A DNA stretch of 5,460 bases from an uncultured Chloroflexota bacterium (GTDB lineage Bacteria > Chloroflexota > Chloroflexia > Chloroflexales > Roseiflexaceae), in assembly GCA_903871975.1 (NCBI GenBank), contig CAIQIY010000136.1:1-5460 (forward strand), written 5' to 3'. A program made the position numbers and the translations under genes. Shown here piece after piece: positions 1 through 5,460 of this stretch (position 1 is the stretch's first letter; each line of letters opens with the position of its first letter). Under the pieces are notes generated by a model, which was given only the letters and a program-made list of their open reading frames with translations, searched no databases and was not told the DNA's origin.

Positions 1-845
1 CGGCGGCGGCGGACGACATCGGCAAGGCGGCACGGTTGGGGTTTGATGCGCTTGAGCTTCGCACGGATGCCTTGGGCCGGGCTGATATCGCGGCGCTCGA
101 TGTCGACGCGATTGCGCAGGCGCGGGTACAGTGCCATGCGCATGGTGTGACCATCAGTGCGCTCGCGTACTACGATGTCGCCTTTCGCAGCGCGGTGTTC
201 AACGCCGCAGAGCCGACGTTGGTCCATGCTGCCTACGAGCGCGTCTTTGATGCTGCCGAACATCTGGGGGTGCAGACGATCGCAAGCATGAGTGGCTTCG
301 ACGCCAGTCGCGACTGGGATGGCAATGTCCAGCTGTTTGCCGACCGGTTCGGGCCAGTCGCACAGCGTGCCGAGCAGCGTGGGTTGCGGCTGGCATTCGA
401 GAACTGGATGGGTTTTGGTGGGCGGCTGCCGTTCAAGCCGGTGAACATGGGTGGTTCGCCCGATACGTGGGATGCGTGGTTTGCCGCAGTGCCGTCGCGC
501 GCGATCGGCATCGAGTTCGATCCGTCGCACCTCGCATGGCAGGGCATCGATCACCTGCGTGCGCTCGCCGAATACCGCGACCGGGTATATCACGTGCATG
601 CCAAGGATGTCGAACTGCTCGCCGAGCGACGCTATCGTGGCGGTATCAACGGAACCATGTTCCGCTTCCGGATCCCCGGCTATGGGGTGATCGCCTGGGC
701 GCCATTCATCGCCGCGCTGCGGGAGATCGGATATGACGGTGGTGTGGCCATCGAACACGAGGATGAGGTGTTCAGCCATGATCGCTTCGATGAGGGGCTG
801 GTACGCGGTCGCCAGGTGCTCCAGCCGCTCATTCATCCGGTGTAG
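1..845 (+). CDS. Sugar phosphate isomerase/epimerase-type TIM barrel protein (5' partial)
   Basis: This is a metal-dependent TIM barrel of the AP endonuclease 2 / xylose isomerase-like superfamily, whose members isomerise, epimerise or dehydrate sugars and cyclitols in the cytoplasm. The frame is open from base 3 with no stop. A TTG at 36 is in frame, but the 11 codons before it (AAADDIGKAAR) continue the usual first helix, so the true start lies upstream. By comparison with the next gene, roughly 15-20 N-terminal residues holding strand 1 are missing. Numbering from the TTG codon, the expected metal and active-site residues are E122 (AFENW), D162 and H165 (FDPSHLAWQG), H188 (HVHAKD) and E240 (AIEHED), followed by the typical C-terminal helix. 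All four metal-ligand positions are present, so the enzyme is probably active. Substrate is unknown. It is the first visible gene of a four-gene operon; the promoter is outside the window. Confidence 0.9.
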   Translation, partial: AAADDIGKAARLGFDALELRTDALGRADIAALDVDAIAQARVQCHAHGVTISALAYYDVAFRSAVFNAAEPTLVHAAYERVFDAAEHLGVQTIASMSGFDASRDWDGNVQLFADRFGPVAQRAEQRGLRLAFENWMGFGGRLPFKPVNMGGSPDTWDAWFAAVPSRAIGIEFDPSHLAWQGIDHLRALAEYRDRVYHVHAKDVELLAERRYRGGINGTMFRFRIPGYGVIAWAPFIAALREIGYDGGVAIEHEDEVFSHDRFDEGLVRGRQVLQPLIHPV

Positions 846-880
846 GTGTGCCACGATTGCCCCGCAGTCGTTCGGCGCAT

Positions 881-888
881 GGAGAAGG
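881..888 (+). promoter_or_regulatory. Ribosome binding site deciding the second TIM barrel start
   Basis: GGAGAAGG lies 8 bases before the ATG at 897. It is the only good Shine-Dalgarno match near the candidate starts and argues against the in-frame GTG at 846. Confidence 0.7.
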
Positions 889-896
889 CAGCATTC

Positions 897-1733
897 ATGA
901 AACGGTCTCAACTCGCGATCAACTCGGTGAGCACGCGCCAGCAATCGCTGGAGGAGGCGTTGCAGGCGTATGCCGATGCCGGTTTCCGCCGTGTCGAGTT
1001 TGTGTTGCCGCTCGTCAAGGATTGGATCGCCCAGGGCCGGACAGCGGCCGATGCCCGCCGCCTCGTCGAGTCGTATGGTCTGCAATCCATCGGTGGCTTT
1101 CAGGCGGCGCTCGTCTGCTTCGGCACCGACGACGAGTGTCGCGCAAATCACGAGCTCCAGCTCGAGAACGCACGCCTCATCCACGATCTCGGAGGTGGCA
1201 CGCTCGTCGTCGGCACTGATGGTCCGGCACAGCCGACGATCGACGCGTTTGGGGTGGTGGCCACGACATTGCACGCGCTCGCTCGCGCCACCGAGGACCT
1301 CGATGTCGTCATCGCCCTCGAGTTCAACTGGGGGCCGCTCGTGAAGAGCCTGCAGAGTGCAGTGTCGATTGCACGGCTCACCGATCATCACCGCGTCGGG
1401 GTGCTGTTTGACCCCGCACACTATCACACCACCGTCACCAAGCTCGAGCACCTGACAGCCGACACCGTGCCGTGGATCAGGCATGTTCACCTGAACGACA
1501 TGCGCGACCGACCGGGCGAGTTCAGCCACTGCAACAGCGATCGGGTATTGCCGGGCGCGGGGATGCTCGATTTGCCGCTGCTCATTGGCGCGCTGGAGCG
1601 TCATGGGTATCGTGGTGCGTTCTCGATCGAGTTGTTCAATGCAGATCTGTGGGCCATGCCGGCGGCCGAAGCGGCGGCACGCTGTCATGCCAGCCTGCTG
1701 CCGCTGTGCGAGCCATCGGTGGCACTCGCGTGA
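897..1733 (+). CDS. Second sugar phosphate isomerase/epimerase-type TIM barrel protein
   Basis: This 278-residue protein belongs to the same AP endonuclease 2 / xylose isomerase-like superfamily and is of normal family length. Strand 1 (QLAINS), helix 1 and strand 2 (RRVEFVLP) are visible at the N-terminus. Candidate metal and active-site residues are E142 (ALEFNW), D172 and H175 (FDPAHY), H198 (HVHLND) and E245 (SIELFN). An RPGEF...LPGAG loop at about 205-222 follows the HVHLND strand, as in many relatives. The frame extends upstream to a GTG at 846, directly after the previous stop, but the ATG at 897 is preferred: it has a GGAGAAGG site 8 bases upstream, and the extra 17 residues do not resemble the fold. 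The protein is clearly diverged from the preceding gene, so the two probably act on different intermediates or stereochemistries. The stop overlaps the start of the cupin gene. Exact reaction unknown. Confidence 0.9.
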   Translation: MKRSQLAINSVSTRQQSLEEALQAYADAGFRRVEFVLPLVKDWIAQGRTAADARRLVESYGLQSIGGFQAALVCFGTDDECRANHELQLENARLIHDLGGGTLVVGTDGPAQPTIDAFGVVATTLHALARATEDLDVVIALEFNWGPLVKSLQSAVSIARLTDHHRVGVLFDPAHYHTTVTKLEHLTADTVPWIRHVHLNDMRDRPGEFSHCNSDRVLPGAGMLDLPLLIGALERHGYRGAFSIELFNADLWAMPAAEAAARCHASLLPLCEPSVALA

Positions 1734-2113
1734 GCGCGCTGCCGCCGTCGATCAGTCAGCGGATCCCTGCGAACTACCGGCTTGCACACAGCGACACGGT
1801 CTTCGTGCAATCATTGGTTGCCGACGCACACCCGACGGTGCCGTGGCCCCGGTCGTTCGCATATCCGCCCTGCTGGGCCATTCTGGAGCCAGGCATGGCG
1901 CTGGAGGCGCACCAGCACCCCACCATGGAAGCATATGTCTTTGTGGCCGGTGCCGGCACGATGTGGCTCGACGGGCGCGAATTCCCGGTAGCCGAGGGGG
2001 TTGCCGTGATCATTCCACCGAATGCGGTGCATCAGGTATGCACCGAGCCGGGCATCGCGTCGCCGCTGGTCTGGATTTCGCTCGGCTGGCACGTAACCCC
2101 AGAGGAGTCGTGA
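1730..2113 (+). CDS. Small single-domain cupin protein
   Basis: This is a 127-residue cytoplasmic cupin, a beta-barrel that usually binds a divalent metal and acts in sugar isomerisation, epimerisation, oxygenation or ligand sensing. Cupin motif 1 is a perfect match to G(X)5HXH(X)3E(X)6G: G55, H61, H63, E67, G74. Motif 2 (GVAVIIPPNAVH, 90-101) keeps the proline and the metal histidine H101, but N replaces the usual second glycine. All four expected metal ligands (H61, H63, E67, H101) are present. The GTG start at 1730 overlaps the preceding TGA as GTGA. The frame stays open upstream to about 1472 but there overlaps the well-supported TIM barrel gene, so the longer version is rejected. No strong ribosome binding site precedes the GTG, which fits translational coupling. 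The role is probably an auxiliary sugar isomerase/epimerase or a small subunit working with a neighbour; the substrate is not identifiable. A regulator is less likely, as no DNA-binding domain is present. Confidence 0.85.
   Translation: MSALPPSISQRIPANYRLAHSDTVFVQSLVADAHPTVPWPRSFAYPPCWAILEPGMALEAHQHPTMEAYVFVAGAGTMWLDGREFPVAEGVAVIIPPNAVHQVCTEPGIASPLVWISLGWHVTPEES
2103..2107 (+). promoter_or_regulatory. Ribosome binding site of the oxidoreductase
   Basis: AGGAG lies 8 bases before the ATG at 2116 and inside the last codons of the cupin gene. It is only 2 bases from the alternative in-frame GTG at 2110, so the ATG is the preferred start. Confidence 0.7.
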
Positions 2114-2115
2114 CG

Positions 2116-3186
2116 ATGGATCGGACGGTACGAATCGGTTTTGTTGGGGTCGGCAACATGGGGCAGGCGGCGCACCTGCGGAATATTGTGGTCGTGCCAG
2201 GTTGCGAGGTGGTGGCGATCGCCGAGGTGCGCCCGGAGCTGGCCAGCGCGGTCGCGCGTCGCCATGCGGTGCCGCGCGTGTATCCCAGCGCCACGGCAAT
2301 GCTCGCCCACGAGGAGCTCGATGGTGTCGTCGCCATCCAGCAGTTTCAACGACATGGGCTGGTGTTGCCGGAACTGTACCGCGCCGGCGTGCCGGTGCTC
2401 ACCGAAAAGCCATTGGCTGCGTCGCTCGCCGTCGGTGAGCGGTTGCTCGCCGAACTCGACGCGGGTGGCTCGTGGCACATGGTGGGGTACCACAAGCGCT
2501 GCGATCCGGCGGCGGTCTACGCGCGCGACGCCATCGCACAGCTGCGCGCGGACGGCTCGCTCGGTGCGCTGCGATATGTGCGGATCTCGATGCCGGCCGG
2601 CGACTGGATCGCCGGTGGGTTCGATGACATCATCCGCAGCGACGAACCCGTGCCCGACGACATCGCCGATCCGCCGGCCGACGACATGGACGCCGCGACG
2701 TATCGTGAGTATGGCCGGTTCGTGAATTACTACATTCATCAGGTCAATCTGCTGCGCTATCTGCTCGGCGAGCCGTATCGGGTCACCCATGCCGACCGCA
2801 GCGGCGTCCTGTTGGTGAGCGAGAGCGCGAGCGGGGTGACGGGGATCATCGAGATGACGCCCTACCAGACCACGGTGGACTGGCAGGAATCGGCGCTGGC
2901 TGCCTTTGATCGGGGGTATGTGCGCCTCGAGCTGCCGGCGCCGCTGGCGCGGAACCGGCCGGGGCGGGTGGAGATCCTGCGGGATCCCGGCGGTGGCGTG
3001 ACGCCGGAGACGCGGGTGCCGCATCTGCCGTGGTCGCATGCGATGTACGAACAGGCACTGGCGTTTGTTCAGTCAATTCGCGGCGAGCGCCGGCCGCCGT
3101 GCGAGGCCGCCGAGGCCCTCGAGGATCTGCGCGTGGCGCGGGCGTATCTGGGATTGTGGCGACCGGACCGGGCCCACCCAGCGTGA
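2116..3186 (+). CDS. Gfo/Idh/MocA family NAD(P)-dependent oxidoreductase
   Basis: This is a 356-residue cytoplasmic dehydrogenase of the glucose-fructose oxidoreductase / inositol dehydrogenase family, which transfers hydride between NAD(P) and a hydroxyl or keto group on a sugar, cyclitol or glycoside. The N-terminal Rossmann domain has the dinucleotide motif G11-V-G13-N-M-G16 and an acidic residue (E38) after strand 2 (VVAIAEVRP), which hints at NAD rather than NADP. The family motif TEKPLA (96-101) carries the conserved lysine K98. GYHKR (124-128) follows strand 6. The usual catalytic histidine helix appears as IHQVNLLRYLLGEP, with H208 and N211 where many relatives have H and D. A long acidic loop at about 163-195 precedes that helix and may shape the substrate pocket. 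Length is normal. The gene starts 2 bases after the cupin stop and is the last gene of the operon, facing the minus-strand lipoprotein. Substrate unknown; inositol, a sugar acid or a glycoside are all possible. Confidence 0.92.
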   Translation: MDRTVRIGFVGVGNMGQAAHLRNIVVVPGCEVVAIAEVRPELASAVARRHAVPRVYPSATAMLAHEELDGVVAIQQFQRHGLVLPELYRAGVPVLTEKPLAASLAVGERLLAELDAGGSWHMVGYHKRCDPAAVYARDAIAQLRADGSLGALRYVRISMPAGDWIAGGFDDIIRSDEPVPDDIADPPADDMDAATYREYGRFVNYYIHQVNLLRYLLGEPYRVTHADRSGVLLVSESASGVTGIIEMTPYQTTVDWQESALAAFDRGYVRLELPAPLARNRPGRVEILRDPGGGVTPETRVPHLPWSHAMYEQALAFVQSIRGERRPPCEAAEALEDLRVARAYLGLWRPDRAHPA

Positions 3187-3285
3187 CATACCACGCAGCG
3201 TGCCCCGACGGCGGCGCCGTGCCCGGGCGTGGCGCGCTCGTGCCCCACGGCACCGGGGTCGGCCCAGCGGCTCCGGCGTCGCCCA
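3187..3285 (+). other. Convergent intergenic region
   Basis: This 99-bp gap separates the end of the sugar operon from the end of the lipoprotein gene on the other strand. It is very GC-rich, carries short inverted repeats, and has no plausible reading frame of its own. The 23 bases next to the lipoprotein stop (3263-3285) are part of a repeat shared with the right edge of the window. Confidence 0.7.
3202..3228. terminator. Possible bidirectional hairpin between convergent genes
   Basis: An inner stem ACGGC/GCCGT (3208-3212 with 3216-3220, loop GGC) is flanked by an outer GCCC/GGGC pairing (3202-3205 with 3225-3228) across a small internal loop. Its place between two converging genes suits a shared terminator. 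There is no T-tract on either side, so it is not a canonical intrinsic terminator. A second small hairpin GTGCC/GGCAC lies at 3240-3253. In DNA this GC-rich, such stems also arise by chance. Confidence 0.3.
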
Positions 3286-3314
3286 TCACGGAATGCGCGA
3301 ATACACCTGCTGCC
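3263..3314. repeat. Direct repeat, copy 1 (3' end of lipoprotein gene and flank)
   Basis: These 52 bases match 5409-5460 at 51 positions; the single difference is T at 3272 versus C at 5418. The copy holds the last 8 codons, the stop codon and 23 bases downstream of the lipoprotein gene. The match stops sharply at 3263, since the bases on the left are unrelated to those before 5409. On the right it is cut only by the window edge, so the full repeat may be much longer. Confidence 0.95.
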
Positions 3315-5355
3315 CCCAGCCGGCATCGAGGACGAGGGTGTCGTCGCTCTCGCAGCGCAGCACCACCGGCGGGTTGGCGCCGCCGAGCGCCGGGCTGCTC
3401 AGCAGGCCGCTGACGATGGCGACCAGGTCCTGCGTGCTGATCGGTGCGCGCTGGCCGCCGACCTCAATGTAGCCATCGCCGGTCAGGCCACTGGCGTCGA
3501 CATTGGTCACCGGTGCGCCGGTGAACGGCCCATCGGCGGGGATGGCGATGCGCGACGTGATCTGGCCCTGTGGCGCCAACCCGAGGCGCGTGATGCCGGT
3601 GGTGGCGTCGCCGCCCTCGGCCACAATCGGCGCGTACGACGAGAAGTCCTGCACCATGCTGCCATCGGCGGCGATCCGCAGCTCGGCGCCGGTGCCACCC
3701 GAGATCAGCCGCACGCCGGCGGGGAACGGCCCGGGCACGGCCTGGGCCCAGCGCCCGACCGGGCAGCGCGCCACCTGGCCGCATTCGTCGCGCAGCGAGC
3801 GGCCGCTCACCGAAGCTGCGACTGCGGCACTGCCGCCGGCCAGCGCGACGACGAAGCGCGATGCGCCGAGGCGCGGCAGGCGCTCGCCGGCACGGGCGGT
3901 GTCGCGCGGGCAGGTGCAGGCGGCATCGTCGGCGCCGGTACACCAGGCCTGGCCCACCAGCTCGGCGACATCGCGGTCGGACGCATCGAGGCGCACCACG
4001 CCGGCAGCCGAGCCGGCATCGAAGCGCACCACCTCGGCGCTGGCCTCGATCGCCGCATGCGTGCTGGCGTGATCTGCGGCCGTCAGCCCGATGCGTGCCC
4101 CATTGCCCAGCGCCTGGTAGCGCAGTGGGAGCGACGTCGTCGTCGGCAAGCCCGCCGACGCGATGCGCCAGCGCTCACCGAATTCGACGCGCCAGCTCTG
4201 GCTGGTGGCCCAGCGCGCCAGCCACGGCGCGGCGGGTTCGCTGCCGGCGGCGGCGCGGTAGGCACTCGCCGAATCCGGCGCCACACTGAACGCGCGGAAC
4301 CGCGCCCACAACCCGGGGCTCTGCAGATCGGCCAGCGCCAACCAGACCCACGCGTCGTACGTGCGGCGGAACAGCGAGCGGTCGGGGCGTTCGAGCCAGC
4401 CGTCGATCCAGCCGGCCGTCGTACGATCGATCTGCCCCGATGCTTCGATCTGCGCGGCCGCGGCGGCCCACAGCGCGCCACCCTCCATGTTCCACCACAG
4501 CTCGCGCGGCGAGACGCCGCCGTTCCACACCTGCTGGTAGCAATGGGTCAGCTCGTGTGCCAGTGCCGTGACAGCGCCGGCCGGCGGCGGCGGGAAGTTG
4601 TTGCGATACACCTGGACTCGGCAGCTGCCGTCGGGCAGCACCAGCGCGCTCGCGATGCCGCGAGAGTCGAGCCGCGCACCGGGTCGTTCGAGGATCTGGA
4701 GAATGACCGTGCGCCCGAGCGGGCCGAGATGGCTGCGCAGGATGCCGGCCGCGCGCTCGAGCGAGTCGCGGTAGGCCTGTTCCTGCGCGAGTTCGCGCGA
4801 TTGACGCAGCCAGCCGCCGCCGCCGGCGTAGCTCACCACCTCGACGATGATCGGGTCGACGGTGTCGGCGGGCACCGGCTGCATCACCGTGCCGGTGGTG
4901 CCGGGCACCGCAATCTGCGGCGCGAAGTCGTCGGGCAACACCAAGGCCGTGCGCACCGCCGCCCGCTGCGCATCGTCGAGCTCGTCCCACGCGGCAAACA
5001 CCGCGGCCATCGCGCCGGTGCCGCTCACGGGGGCGCGCAGCGCGGCGGGCTCGGGCACGCCGGGCAGCGGGCCGAAGAGTGCCGCGAACCACGCCAACGC
5101 CGACGCAGCACCCGGCGCATCGCTGGCAGCATCGCTGAGCGCGAGCAGCGCCGGATCAGCCTCGGGCAGCACGGCGTCGTCGGCCGGCACCGCAGTGGCA
5201 ATCGGGTCGCCCGGCGATGCGGTCGGCGCCGCCGGCGCGGCCGACGGACGCGCGATCGCCCGTGGGCGTTCGGTCGGCGCGGGGGCGGCGGGTGCCGCAC
5301 AGCCGAGCAGCGCGGCGGCGAGGACCAGGCTCGCGAATGGCAGCCAGCGGCGCAT
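3286..5355 (-). CDS. Predicted lipoprotein with HExxH zinc-peptidase-like domain
   Basis: I do not recognise this 689-residue protein as a named family. The N-terminus has two arginines, a hydrophobic stretch and lipobox L16-L17-G18-C19, so it should be lipidated at C19 and held on the outer face of the membrane. An Ala/Pro/Thr-rich, probably unstructured linker follows (about 20-60). A helical region (about 65-145) precedes a putative peptidase domain (about 165-385) with HELTH at 267-271 and E291 in WNMEGGALW, 20 residues after the second histidine. This is the ligand layout of gluzincin-type zinc metallopeptidases. A conserved-looking YDAWVWLALADL helix follows (333-344). The C-terminal 300 residues look beta-rich, with cysteines at 472, 480, 482, 525 and 531 that could form disulfides outside the cell. 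The ATG start has AAGGAG 7 bases upstream. Peptidase activity is inferred from motifs; a non-catalytic or cell-wall role is possible. A second copy seems to lie just upstream. Confidence 0.85.
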   Translation of the reverse strand: MRRWLPFASLVLAAALLGCAAPAAPAPTERPRAIARPSAAPAAPTASPGDPIATAVPADDAVLPEADPALLALSDAASDAPGAASALAWFAALFGPLPGVPEPAALRAPVSGTGAMAAVFAAWDELDDAQRAAVRTALVLPDDFAPQIAVPGTTGTVMQPVPADTVDPIIVEVVSYAGGGGWLRQSRELAQEQAYRDSLERAAGILRSHLGPLGRTVILQILERPGARLDSRGIASALVLPDGSCRVQVYRNNFPPPPAGAVTALAHELTHCYQQVWNGGVSPRELWWNMEGGALWAAAAAQIEASGQIDRTTAGWIDGWLERPDRSLFRRTYDAWVWLALADLQSPGLWARFRAFSVAPDSASAYRAAAGSEPAAPWLARWATSQSWRVEFGERWRIASAGLPTTTSLPLRYQALGNGARIGLTAADHASTHAAIEASAEVVRFDAGSAAGVVRLDASDRDVAELVGQAWCTGADDAACTCPRDTARAGERLPRLGASRFVVALAGGSAAVAASVSGRSLRDECGQVARCPVGRWAQAVPGPFPAGVRLISGGTGAELRIAADGSMVQDFSSYAPIVAEGGDATTGITRLGLAPQGQITSRIAIPADGPFTGAPVTNVDASGLTGDGYIEVGGQRAPISTQDLVAIVSGLLSSPALGGANPPVVLRCESDDTLVLDAGWGQQVYSRIP

Positions 5356-5431
5356 GGTCGTGCTCCTTATGATGCCGGCACGATCGTCGCGGGCCGGGCC
5401 CGATGGTACCCAGCGGCCCCGGCGTCGCCCA
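5356..5431 (-). other. Short gap between tandem lipoprotein genes
   Basis: Only 76 bases separate the start of the complete lipoprotein gene from the stop of the apparent second copy. Apart from the ribosome binding site, the gap holds a GC-rich inverted repeat GGGCCGGGCCC (5391-5401) and an 8-base palindrome ACGATCGT (5380-5387). No convincing -35/-10 promoter was found, so read-through from the upstream copy is possible. Confidence 0.5.
5363..5368 (-). promoter_or_regulatory. Ribosome binding site of the lipoprotein gene
   Basis: On the minus strand AAGGAG stands 7 bases before the ATG at 5355. This strong site, together with the lipoprotein signal starting right after the ATG, fixes the start codon. 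Confidence 0.75.
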
Positions 5432-5460
5432 TCACGGAATGCGCGAATACACCTGCTGCC
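5409..5460. repeat. Direct repeat, copy 2 (cut by window end)
   Basis: This matches 3263-3314 at 51 of 52 bases with a constant offset of 2146. It contains the same stop codon and terminal codons as the complete lipoprotein gene, plus 23 bases of downstream flank. Confidence 0.95.
5432..5460 (-). CDS. 3' end of a second, tandem copy of the lipoprotein gene (partial)
   Basis: Only the last eight codons and the TGA stop are inside the window. They encode QQVYSRIP, identical to the C-terminus of the complete lipoprotein at 3286-5355, in the same frame and orientation. The two preceding bases (GG) also agree with the glycine codon found there. The simplest reading is a paralogous lipoprotein gene directly upstream, forming a tandem pair or longer array. 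It could instead be a gene fragment or a duplicated 3' end; the window cannot decide this. Confidence 0.7.

Noticed and set aside
1..13. CGG/GGC triplet run at the window start, as a possible microsatellite
   Set aside because: It is short and encodes an in-frame alanine run of the first TIM barrel gene.
846..896. GTG start at 846 for the second TIM barrel
   Set aside because: It would add 17 residues unlike the fold, and no ribosome binding site precedes it; the ATG at 897 has a strong one.
1472..1729. Upstream extension of the cupin frame into the second TIM barrel gene
   Set aside because: The extra residues do not resemble a cupin, and the region encodes conserved TIM barrel residues in the other frame. 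The GTGA overlap gives a natural start at 1730.
1585..2115. Upstream extension of the oxidoreductase frame
   Set aside because: The Rossmann motif begins just after the ATG at 2116, which has its own AGGAG site. The extension is a shadow of the cupin and TIM barrel genes.
2032..3039. A 335-codon open frame on the minus strand, opposite the cupin end and oxidoreductase
   Set aside because: It lies fully antisense to genes with clear motifs, has no recognisable domain, and is a typical product of high-GC codon bias.
4175..5092. A 305-codon open frame on the minus strand in another frame of the lipoprotein gene
   Set aside because: The product is extremely arginine- and alanine-rich without motifs, whereas the overlapping frame has a lipobox, an HExxH motif and a good ribosome binding site.
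5380..5401. Palindromes ACGATCGT and GGGCCGGGCCC as an operator or terminator
   Set aside because: Both are short, single-copy in this gap, and expected by chance in DNA of this base composition. They are noted only in the gap entry.

Overview
The window is GC-rich and almost fully coding. It looks like a bacterial chromosome. The alanine-rich proteins, AGGAG-type ribosome binding sites, a short lipoprotein signal with an Ala/Pro-rich linker, and a sugar-catabolism cluster would fit a high-GC Chloroflexota-like organism, but an actinobacterium or another high-GC lineage cannot be excluded from sequence alone. No RNA genes, insertion sequences, CRISPR arrays or tRNAs were seen.

Left part (1-3186, plus strand): a tightly packed operon of four genes. 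In order they are a sugar phosphate isomerase/epimerase-type TIM barrel (5' end cut off by the window edge), a second and divergent TIM barrel of the same superfamily, a small single-domain cupin, and a Gfo/Idh/MocA-type NAD(P)-dependent oxidoreductase. The last three junctions are a 51-bp gap, a 4-bp GTGA overlap and a 2-bp gap, so co-transcription and translational coupling are likely. Together the genes suggest cytoplasmic conversion of a sugar, cyclitol or glycoside: the oxidoreductase would oxidise or reduce a hydroxyl/keto group, and the metal-dependent TIM barrels and cupin would isomerise, epimerise, dehydrate or eliminate. The substrate cannot be read from the sequence. Oxidoreductase plus TIM-barrel gene pairs also occur in 3-keto-glycoside and C-glycoside cleavage systems, which is a testable hypothesis here.

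Middle (3187-3285): a 99-bp convergent junction with GC-rich hairpins but no T-tract.

Right part (3286-5460, minus strand): a 689-residue predicted lipoprotein with a clear lipobox, an HELTH zinc-peptidase-like motif followed 20 residues later by a glutamate in a gluzincin-like arrangement, and a long cysteine-containing C-terminal region of unknown fold. Its last residues, stop codon and 23 bp of downstream flank recur at the right edge of the window (51 of 52 bases identical, offset 2146 bp). The 3' end of a second, tandem copy of this gene therefore appears to enter the window. This apparent tandem family of surface metallopeptidase-like lipoproteins is the most unusual feature seen.
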